A stretch of DNA of 64,000 nt from the NCBI GenBank assembly GCA_001643675.2, contig LSRY02000005.1, positions 1,523,501 through 1,587,500 of the forward strand, given 5' to 3'. Shown in pieces: positions 56,201 to 64,000 of the stretch. The translations under genes and the position numbers were made by a program. The stretch's first letter is position 1, and every line of letters begins with the position of its first letter. The DNA comes from Monocercomonoides exilis (taxonomy: Eukaryota > Preaxostyla > Oxymonadida > Polymastigidae). The notes under the pieces were generated by a model, which had not been told where the DNA came from, ran no database searches, and was given only the letters and a program-made list of their open reading frames with translations.

Positions 56201-57857
56201 TCTTTCTTCCTCTTCTTTGCGTTTTCTTTCCTCTTCCTCCTTCCTCTTTCTTTCCTCTTCCTCCTTCCTCTTTCTTTCTTCTTCCTCTTTTTTCAATCGT
56301 TCTTCTTCTTCCCGTTTTAATCTTTCCTCTTCTTCTTTCTTTTTCCTCTCTTCTTCTTCTTTCCTTATTCTTTCCTCTTCCTCCCTCTTCTTTCTCTCTT
56401 CCTCCTCTTTTCGGATTCGTTCCTCTTCTTCTTTTCTCTTTCTCTCTTTCTCTTTCTCTTTCTCTTTCTCTTCTCGCATGAAATTCAACAAAACTTTAGC
56501 TTTTTCAATTTGCTTTCTGCTTATCCAAAATTCTTCAATTTTTACTACTGCTTTCTTTTCCCTTTCCTCTTTCTCTTTCCTCAATCGCTCTTCTTCTTCT
56601 CTCCTCTTCCTCTCCTCTTCCTCTCTCCTCTTTCTTTCCTCTTCCTCCTTCCTTTTTCTCTCTTCTTCTTCTTTTCTCTTCCTTTCCTCTTCTTCCCTCT
56701 TCAATCTTTCTTCCTCTTCCTTTTGCTTCCTCTCTTCTTCCTCTTTTCTCAATCTTTCTTCTTCCTCTTTCTTCTTCCTTTCCTCCTCTTCTTTTCTCTT
56801 CCTCTCCTCTTCCTCCTTTCTCAGTCTTTCTTCTTCTTCTCTTTTCAACCTTTCCTCCTCCTCTTTCTTCTTCCTTTCTTCTTCCTCTTTTCTCCTCCTC
56901 TCCTCTTCTTCCTTCCTCTTCCTTTCTTCCTCTTTCCGTTTTAATCTCTCTTCTTCTTCTCTTTTGATGCGTTCTTCCTCTTCTTTCCTCTTCCTTTCCT
57001 CTTCCTCTTTTCGCAAGCGCTCCTCTTCCTCCTTCTTCTTTCTCTCTTCCTCCTCTTTTCTAAGTCTTTCTTCTTCTTCCTTTCTCTTTCTTTCCTCTTC
57101 CTCTTTTCTGATTCGTTCTTCCTCTTCTTTCTTTCTTCTTTCTTCTTCCTCTTTCTTCTTCCTTTCATCTTCTTCCTTTCGTTTTCTTTCCTCTTCCTCC
57201 TTTCTCAACTTTTCTTCTTCTTCCTTCTTTAATCGTTCCTCTTCTTCTTTTCTCTTCTTATCTTCTTGTTCCTGATTGGATGTTTTTATTGTATCGAGTG
57301 AATAATTCGAGTCAGTTATGATTAAACATTCGTCCCCGTTGGAAACATTATTGGTGCAGATTTCATTTGATCCATTGTCGTTTGTGTGTTCAAAAGATTG
57401 TGACCGATTATTTTGAGCTATTTCCCTTATCATTTTCCATCCTTCTCCACTGCACGAGTTCTCGGGAATGTGAGAAAGAAAAATGTGCTTTTGCTTATTA
57501 AAAGTGACCGTAAAGAAAAAATGTGTTTCGGACGGAATGCTATCACCAATAAATATACTGCTATTTTCGCCTTCTTCCCAATTCTAATGAAGTGTTAAAT
57601 TCGTAATTTCGAGAAATTCCAGCAAATAAAAGAAAACACACATCAAATGGAGAAATTTGAAATAATTTGAATTCAATTTTAATTCCAATTGGTATCCTGG
57701 CTGTAATAGAATCAATTGATAAGGTTTTTGCTTCAACCTCTCGATTTTCTTTCGCGCGTTCGATTTTCCATTGAAAAAGTTCATCACACCCTCCAACGAT
57801 TATAAAATCGCGACTATCGCGTTTTTCAACAGAAAAATGTGCAAATATATGTGACAT
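53264..57857 (-). CDS. Tail-anchored protein: N-terminal CBM20-like glycan-binding domain, about 1000-residue charged helix, C-terminal TM
   Basis: Spliced model: exon 1 57,857-57,642 (72 codons), a 58-nt intron 57,641-57,584 (GTGTGT...CATTAG), exon 2 57,583-53,264; 1511 residues. The splice joins FKLFQISPFD to NWEEGENSSIF in frame. Residues 1-115 resemble a CBM20 starch-binding domain: AHFSV, IIVGGCDELFQWKIERA (compare vGs..eLG.W...A), IPIGIKIEFKLF (compare lP.g..ieyKf) and WEEGEN (compare WE.g.N). About residues 180-1280 are almost pure EEEERxRKEEEER repeat, typical of a single alpha helix. Two related non-repeat inserts (KIEEFWISRKQIEKAKVLL near 415; KIEEFLISRKQMMEAKLLL near 756) mark an internal duplication. 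After an acidic Asn/Asp/Glu part, a membrane helix lies at about 1482-1506 (IMITSICLDLALCVSAVGVS) with five residues beyond. By analogy with Stbd1 it may tether glycogen or starch to a membrane; that is inference. Confidence 0.75.
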
Positions 57858-58021
57858 ATGTATTGCACTTAAAATTATTAACCTTTATCTTTTATGATTC
57901 GCATATTTGCTAAACTTCAATCAAGAAAATAATGAAATGGTAGTATTGATCGATTATTCTTGTTCGTTAATTTAACTTTCATTTCGAAAGACTTTACACT
58001 TGAAAAGAAAGTGATTTGATC
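57858..58021. promoter_or_regulatory. Short divergent promoter region
   Basis: Only 164 bp separate the start codons of the CBM20 gene (minus) and the prefoldin-like gene (plus), so both promoters must lie here or overlap the genes. The sequence is AT-rich; I cannot name any motif. Confidence 0.4.
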
Positions 58022-58369
58022 ATGGAATCATCATTTGCAACTAATGATTGGATAAAACTCCAACAAAGCATAAGATTGGTTCAAACTCAGATTTATGAAT
58101 TATCCACTGTTCGCAAAGGAAAGGTCAGTATTTCATGAAAGTTCACTTTCATTTTTTATGTAATATTTTAAAGAGTGTTTACAGGAAAAGAGGTAATCTG
58201 TTTTATCCAGAAGGATCAGTTGAATCATTTCGAGATGAAAAACAAAGGTATTAATCAATTTTTGAAAAAATTGAATCAAAGATAGCATTTGTTTCATAGA
58301 AAATTAAAACAACTGCAGTCACAATTATCGCGGGATGAAAATCTGAAGGGAAAAAATGATGCAAAATAA
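58022..58369 (+). CDS. Small prefoldin-like (ASDURF-like) protein, three exons
   Basis: Exons 58,022-58,123, 58,174-58,247 and 58,300-58,369 with introns of 50 nt (GTCAGT...TAAAG) and 52 nt (GTATTA...CATAG) give an 81-residue protein. It is all helix-forming apart from a central loop: IKLQQSIRLVQTQIYELSTV, then SVYRKRGNLFYPEGSVESFR, then KLKQLQSQLSRDEN. The central wording resembles the 'kVYrrq.NSNiFFl.dr' block of ASDURF, the prefoldin-like subunit of the R2TP/PAQosome chaperone complex. That similarity is recalled, not computed. A short downstream segment (gaaaaagaaaagtttgaaca, ending in TAA at about 58,497) also looks coding and could be an alternative last exon. Confidence 0.55.
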
Positions 58370-58754
58370 TTTTGAAGTAAGACAACAAATACATCTTTAT
58401 GATTTCCAGCTGAAGATCAATTATGTTCACTGACGATTATAATTATAGGAAAAAGAAAAGTTTGAACACCTCGAATCGCAGATTCATCCAGTTTAACCAA
58501 TAATTTTAAAGTGAATATACATTTTTTCACAAGTCCGAAAATTATAACACCAGTTGCTGATAATTTATTTTGGGTATTGATTCTAATTACATGGGATACT
58601 TGTATATTTTCTTTTTATTTTGAAGTTATTTGATCAAAGTATTATTTATTTTTTATTATCAAAAATTACAAATTATGCTTGATATCAGAAATTCGATTTC
58701 ATTATTATATAAATATTTTCGAAATTTTTTTGTGAAAATATTTTATTCGTTAAA
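58370..58754. other. Spacer before H2A.Z
   Basis: AT-rich. Apart from the possible extra exon near 58,450-58,497 noted with the preceding gene, no feature is visible. It must include the H2A.Z promoter. Confidence 0.4.
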
Positions 58755-59289
58755 ATGGTATTATAATTGCATTATTTTGTAATATTGAATATATTTTTAT
58801 TGATTTATCAAGGTTCAAGCACAAAAAGCACCTGCAAATCCCGCTGTTGTTAAAAGTGAAAAACCCAAAAAGGCTATCAAGTCCAGATCATTGAGAGCTG
58901 GACTGCAATTTCCCGTCGGTCGTATCCATCGTTTCTTGAAAGACAGCTTGTCGCACAGAGGAAGAGTTGGAGCAACTGCTGCTGTTTACTCTGCTGCTAT
59001 CCTTGTATGTAATTCAAAATTCATAATTGGAATTAAAAAATTCTTTAATGTTGTTTTTTAATTTTAGGAATACTTAACCGCAGAAGTGTTGGAATTGGCC
59101 GGAAATGCTTCAAAAGGACTTAAAGTGAAAAGAATCACACCAAGACATCTTTTGTTGGCTATTAGAGGAGATGAAGAATTGGATCAATTAATTAAGGCGA
59201 CAATTGCTGGTGGTGGTGTGATGCCTCACATTCACAAGGCTTTGATTGGACCAAAGGCAACCAAAGAAGATGAAATTCGTCAAGCATAA
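58755..59289 (+). CDS. H2A.Z: Histone H2A.Z variant (three exons)
   Basis: Exons 58,755-58,757 (only the ATG), 58,813-59,004 and 59,068-59,289 give 138 residues. The introns are 55 nt (GTATTA...TCAAG) and 63 nt (GTATGT...TTTAG). The H2A fold is unmistakable: [73 protein letters not shown]. The [28 protein letters not shown] end is diagnostic of H2A.Z rather than canonical H2A, which has ND.EL..L...V.IA.GGV.PNI. It forms variant nucleosomes at promoters and boundaries. The N-terminal tail is Lys-rich and slightly longer than in animals (138 against 128 residues overall). Without the first intron, stops follow directly after the ATG, and the exon-2 frame has no other upstream ATG, which supports the single-codon first exon. 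Confidence 0.92.
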
Positions 59290-59573
59290 ATGTTATCATG
59301 AATTTCTGTCAACTCCTCTTTATATAATTTATCGTTTTTTTAAAAACGTTTCAATTTCCTTTTTATATAAAACACTTTTAAGAAATTTAAATAATCACAT
59401 TTTTGCGATCTAAATACATAACTGAGATATAAAGTTTTTTAACAAATTTCAATTCCTCACCTTGTGAAATTTCTGAAACTAAAGTGATTGGAGGAATTTA
59501 AAATTTAAATAAATAATTTTACATTGCTTCGAACTGTCATATTAGATTTTGTTTCTTTAAATTTTGTTATTAA

Positions 59574-61064
59574 ATGAATATTTGGAAATCTGGAATCTCG
59601 GAATTTCCAAGTAAGAGGCCTAAGACATTCAGTAAACAAGCTAAATTTGATATAGGTGAAGATAAATTGAAAAATGCTCGGCAAAAAGTTATATTGAAGC
59701 AAAAAAGTATGAAAACTTATATTTTTTGAATTTTCAAAAAATCTTGCATAAATTTAAAAAATTAGAACCATCTTCTTACACACTTCCTCCATTAGAGCCA
59801 ACTAACTTTGAACGTTCCAAAGAATTGAATGGAGAAAAAGGAAATTTTCCAAACAAAGGCGATCATAGTTCTCAAATAATAAATTCGTTTGAATCTTCGA
59901 TGAAAACGACACAGTATCAAAAAAGACATCACCTTACGACGATTCAGTCAATCGGGCAAAGACAAGATATCATTCCTCCCACAAAGCCAAGGACTGTTTC
60001 CCCAATCCCAATAAGATTAATATCCTCACCTTATTCCACACAAATAAGGCCAATATCTCATCGAAAATCGTCTTTTAAGCCAAAAACTCCACGCTTTGTG
60101 AATCTGCTTGCACCTTCGCAAAAGCCTTCTCCGCCAACAACAAGCCGTCTTTCATTGTCTCGAGAGCAAAAACCACGCTCCTCAAGAAAGTCGAGGCCTC
60201 TCCCTTCTCGCTATTCAAATACGAGGTCTCATTCACAGCTGTCAACGAGCTCTGCATCAAGCTCTTTTTGTGAGCTTCCCTCAAACAGCGCAAATTCTAC
60301 AACTGAAGGAGCGTATCCAGAGCTAAGCTCTATTTCTTCTTCTTTCTATGACCAGTATGCAGAAGCTGAAAGCATCTTCAACGACATTCCGCTTCTTTCT
60401 CCGTTTGACTCGTTCGAAAGCTCGCTCGCCATTTCGCCGTCTGCTTCTCCCATTCCATCTCCGTTTTTCCCTTCGCAAGTCGCATATGCCTCGGCATACC
60501 CTTCTTCTTCTGCTTCTGCTGCTGCTTCTGCTGCTGCTGCTTTGTTTTTCCATCCTTCTCCTCCTTCATCATCACCACCTTCTCCTCCTCTTCCTTCATC
60601 ATCCGCTTCCTCTTCTTCTTCCTCCTCTTCTTCTTCTTCTCCTTCTTCTTCTTCTTCTTCTCTCCTCCCACCCTCTCGCCCTGTCCTTCTCTGCAACATC
60701 AACAAGACATTCCTTTATTTGCGCCTCCGAATCATTTCATTCATCCGCTCCTTCTTTTATCACCCGCTTTTCCCTTCCTCAGATGAAGACGCTGTTCCCA
60801 ATGCTTCTTCAATGTCGATGCTCAACAGAGCCATCCGAATGGCTTTTGAAATAAAGAAAAACGAAGCAAACTCTGCTGCTTCTGCTTCCGGTTCTTCTTC
60901 TTCTGCAAAGAATCGAAGTCATTCTTCATCTTTTTCCGGTTCTGAGCTCGGCTTGCCTGCTCCTTCTCCTTCTTCTTTACCTTCTCCTCAATTCATAACT
61001 CCTCCTTTGTCTTTGGCTTCGACGCAAGTTTTCAATCAATCACTTCACATTCCTTGTGGCAATG

Positions 61065-61095
<31 letters not shown>

Positions 61096-62763
61096 TTTCT
61101 CTTCTCCTGTGCAATCATTGAATAACACATCATCATCTTCTTCTTCTTCCTCTTCTTCCTCCAATGAACCAGACTCCAACTGCAGTTCTCTTTCATCCAC
61201 ACACAATTCACAGCTGATGATTCCTCTTCCTCTTTCAGAGCAACACACACCAACACTCACACCTCCTCCTCCTCCTCCTTCTTCTTCTTCTTCTTCTTCT
61301 TCTTCTTCTTCTTCTTCTTCTTCTTCTTCTTCTTCTCTTTCTCCTCCTCTTCCTCCTTCTCACCTTCCTCCTCCTCTTCCTCTTTCTTCTCTTCCTCTTA
61401 AATCATCATCTTCTTCTTCCTCTTCTTCCTCTTCTTCTTCTCTTTCTCTCACCCCCTCTTCTTCTTCTTCCAAGCTCTCTTCCCTTCTCAACAAAACACC
61501 AACCACTCAACGTTCCTCTCTCTCTTTCAATTCGCCTCATTCTCCTCGTTCTTCTCGCTCTTCTCATTCAGCCAGATCCAATTCAAGAACACCTCACAAA
61601 AGCAGAAGCAAATCGCTTTCTTCTGTTCGAAGACCTTTCACCGCTTCTCCTTCTCCTTCCTCCTCCTCCTCTTCCTCTTCCGCTTTCCCCCCTTTTATAC
61701 CTTCCTCTTCTTCTTCCTCTTCTACTTCATTTCACCGTCTCTCAAGCACTTCCTCTTATCCTTTTCCTCCTCCTCATTCTTCCTCCTCCTCCTCCTCCTC
61801 TTCTTCTTCTTCTTCTTCTTCTTTCTCTTCTTCTAACAAATCTTCTTCTAACAAACATCATCACCTTTCTTCTCCTCATCTTTCTCGCTCTTCAAAGCCA
61901 AAAGCAAAAACGAACACAAAAACAAACTCGAAACAATATGAAAAGCGATCAAATAGCATTTCCTTTGAAGATGGAGGTGAAATGAATGTTTTTCCTTCTT
62001 CTTCTTCTTCTTCTCATTCTCATTCTTCTTCTCCTTTTCCTTCATCATCTTCATCATCATCTTCTTCTTCTTCTTCTTCTTCACTTCCTTTTCATTCTCC
62101 TCCACTTCATCAAACATTTCCTTCTTCTTCTTCTTCTTCTTCTTCTTCTTCTTCTTCTTTCTCTTCCTCTCTCACTTTCCTTCCAAGCGACTTGAACAAA
62201 ACAGCACAAAAAGACAATGAAATTCCTTCTCTTTCTTCTTCTCGCCATTTTCAGTCTCTTCCTCTTCCTCTTCAATCTTATCAAAATAATCAAAATAATC
62301 AATTTTATCCATTTTTCCCTTTTCAATCTCGAAAACCTTCTCTTTCTCTTTCTCTTTCTCTTCTTCCTCCTTCTCTTTCTCCTTCTTCATCTCTTTCTCA
62401 CTCTCTTCCTCTTCCTCTTCCCCCTCTTTCCTCTTTCATTTCGCTCAAAAACGATGGAAAAGAAGGTATTTCTCTTTGTTGTGTCTCCATTCGTTCTCTC
62501 ATCTCCCTCACTCCCTTTGAGCCTTCTTCTTTATCCACTTCTTTTTCTCCTCCTCCTCCTCCTCCTCCTTCTCCTTCCTCCTCCTCTTCCTCTTCTTCTT
62601 CTTCTTCTCTTTCTCTTTCTTCCTCTTTTCCTTCTCCTTTCTCTTCTCCTTTCCCATCTTCTTTCCCTTCTCCTTATTCTTCTCGTTCTGCTTCTATTTC
62701 TCTATCTTTGTCTCAATCTCAATCTCTTCCTCCTTTTCTTTCTTCTTCTCTTTCTTCTTCTCT

Positions 62764-62795
<32 letters not shown>

Positions 62796-63676
62796 AATCA
62801 TTAAATTCGTCTCTTCCTTCTTCTTCTTCTTCTTCTTCTTCTTCTTCTTCTTCTTCTTCTTCTTCTTCTTCTTCTTCTCTTCCTTTTCCTTCTTCTTCTC
62901 GTTCTGTTCATTTCAACATTCCACAAGCACAAACACAAACACAAACCAATCAAAATCTTCTTGTCTTCCAACAAAGCTGTTATCAACCAAATTCTCTTTT
63001 TGTTTTCAATTCACCTTCCAATTCTTCTTATTCATCATCTTCTTCATCATCATCAATAACATCTTCTTCTTCTCTTTCTCCTTCTTCATTTTCTCCTTCT
63101 TCCTCTTTCTCTTCTTCTTCTCCTTCCTCTTCTTCTCCCTCTCCTTCTCCCTCTTCTCCTTCTCCTTCCTCAAATGTTTATTCCCGTCTTCCTCATTCCT
63201 CTCCCATCACTCCTTCTCCTCCAATGAGCTATTCACCCACCCCTCCTTCTGCTCCTTCAATGACAACAACTTCTTCTTCTGAGATCAGACGAAGATACAG
63301 ACACAATTCGAGTTCTTCTTCAAGTTCTTCTTCCTCTCCTTCTTCCTCTCCTTCTTCCTCTCCTTATTCTTCTTCTTATACTTCCTCTTCATCATCTTCT
63401 TCTTCCTCTTCTCCTTTTTCTTCCTCCTCTTCTTCCTCTCCTTCTTCTTCACTTTCTCTTTCTCCAACACAAACATCTGTCATCACATTCCCAGTGACTG
63501 CAATATCTCCCTTTTCTTCTCCCAGACAATCCTTCGATTATTCCAATCAACCTCATGCTTCCATTTCTTCTTCTTCCTCCTCCTCCTCTTCTTCTTCTTC
63601 ATATCAACTTTCTCCTTCCTCTTCCTCTTCCTCTTCATTCCATCGTTCATCTCGTGATTTTTCATCATCATCTTCT

Positions 63677-63708
<32 letters not shown>

Positions 63709-64000
63709 TTCTTCTCATCCTCGTTTCCATTCTCGTTCTCATTCTCTCTCTCCCTCTCGCAACATGTCACACACTCAATTGCGCCATTCGTTTCGTCTTC
63801 CTCTTCTCTCTCAAACAAATCATGCAAGTCGATCTTCCACTAACATTACACCTTATTCCTCTTCTTATTCGTCTTCCTCTTCTTCTTCTTTTTCCTCTTC
63901 CTCTTCTCTTTCTTCTTCTTCTTCTTCTCACAAACACTCTTTCTTTATCCCTTCTCCTTATGAACAGCCAGTCAAAATACCCGTTTTCCCTTCTTCTCCT
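59574..64000 (+). CDS. Giant Ser-rich protein, N-terminal 1456 codons (runs off the window)
   Basis: Exon 1 is 59,574-59,706 (MNIWKSGISEFPSKRPKTFS...). A 59-nt intron follows (59,707-59,765, GTATGA...ATTAG). Exon 2 starts at 59,766 and stays open to the last base. Codons read sensibly at the points checked across the region (SPYEQPVKIPVFPSSP at the very end). The protein is basic and Ser/Pro-rich at first. A more ordered patch lies at about 60,690-60,870 (LLCNINKTFLYLRLRIISFI; SMLNRAIRMAFEIKKNE). Hundreds of residues of Ser tracts follow with short islands such as SRSHSARSNSRTPHKSRS and SLKNDGKEGISLCCVSIRSL. SR-like and phosphorylatable segments could suggest a nuclear or cytoskeletal scaffold, but I recognise no family. 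The minus-strand Glu/Lys/Arg frames over this region are shadows of its Ser codons. Confidence 0.7.

Noticed and set aside
54111-57275. 1054-codon open frame on the plus strand (Ser/Phe/Leu-rich) opposite the charged-helix gene
   Set aside because: It is the complement of GAA/GAG/AAG codons. A purine-only repeat cannot give stops on the other strand in this frame. The minus-strand frame has a start, an intron-joined domain and a TM end.
60346-63827. Many Glu/Lys/Arg-rich minus-strand frames
   Set aside because: They are shadows of the plus-strand Ser-rich giant gene.
1-64000. tRNA, rRNA, CRISPR or prokaryotic operon features
   Set aside because: No T-loop-like GGTTCGA with matching arms, no rRNA-like conserved stretches and no regularly spaced repeats were found. 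Introns and H2A.Z show nuclear DNA, so ribosome-binding sites do not apply.

Overview
The window looks like nuclear DNA of an AT-rich eukaryote. The evidence is canonical GT...AG introns of only 39-82 nt, a clear histone H2A.Z, a Nup133-type nucleoporin and a Scc2/Nipped-B-type cohesin loader. Long parallel beta-helix surface proteins with chlamydial-Pmp-like GGA[IL]/FxxN motifs joined to a kinase-like tail, giant proteins stuffed with Ser, Glu and Lys tracts, and very short introns fit an anaerobic metamonad, with an oxymonad-like protist as my best guess. That assignment is inference. The standard genetic code fits every long gene.

Layout. Bases 1-12,120 are an accessory region of decayed DNA. 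It holds a dead copy of the surface-protein gene (about 840-2338), a Tc1/mariner-type transposase relic (3234-4690), a TTTTC microsatellite (4857-5079), a pogo/CENP-B-type transposase relic on the minus strand (5880-7395), and a decayed virus- or Maverick-like segment with a Lys-rich small ORF and an SF3-type helicase (9370-11,890). A small inverted-repeat element lies at 11,950-12,119. Next come a minus-strand Nup133-like gene (12,463-19,602), a 3.8-kb spacer that may hold a dead gene, the intact surface receptor-like gene (23,392-31,413), and a repeat-rich spacer with a MITE-like element and a long hairpin (32,245-32,952).

From 33,353 to the end the window is gene dense. In order it holds a CCR4/PDE12-like protein whose EEP fold appears catalytically dead (33,353-41,203), a small TPR-motif protein (minus, 41,918-42,670), Scc2/NIPBL (42,774-52,937), a minus-strand protein with an N-terminal CBM20-like starch/glycogen-binding domain, about 1,000 residues of charged single helix and a C-terminal membrane anchor (53,264-57,857), a small prefoldin/ASDURF-like gene (58,022-58,369), H2A.Z (58,755-59,289), and the first 1,456 codons of a Ser-rich giant that runs off the window (59,574 onward).

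Several gene models here come from splicing by eye. Introns were found in the CCR4-like, Nup133, TPR, CBM20, prefoldin-like, H2A.Z and Ser-rich genes. In the Nup133 and CBM20 genes the intron changes the start and adds N-terminal sequence that the longest uninterrupted frame misses. No tRNA, rRNA or CRISPR array was found. The genes do not form an obvious pathway. They are nuclear housekeeping functions (pore, cohesin loading, chromatin, chaperone) beside surface and membrane proteins and mobile-element debris.
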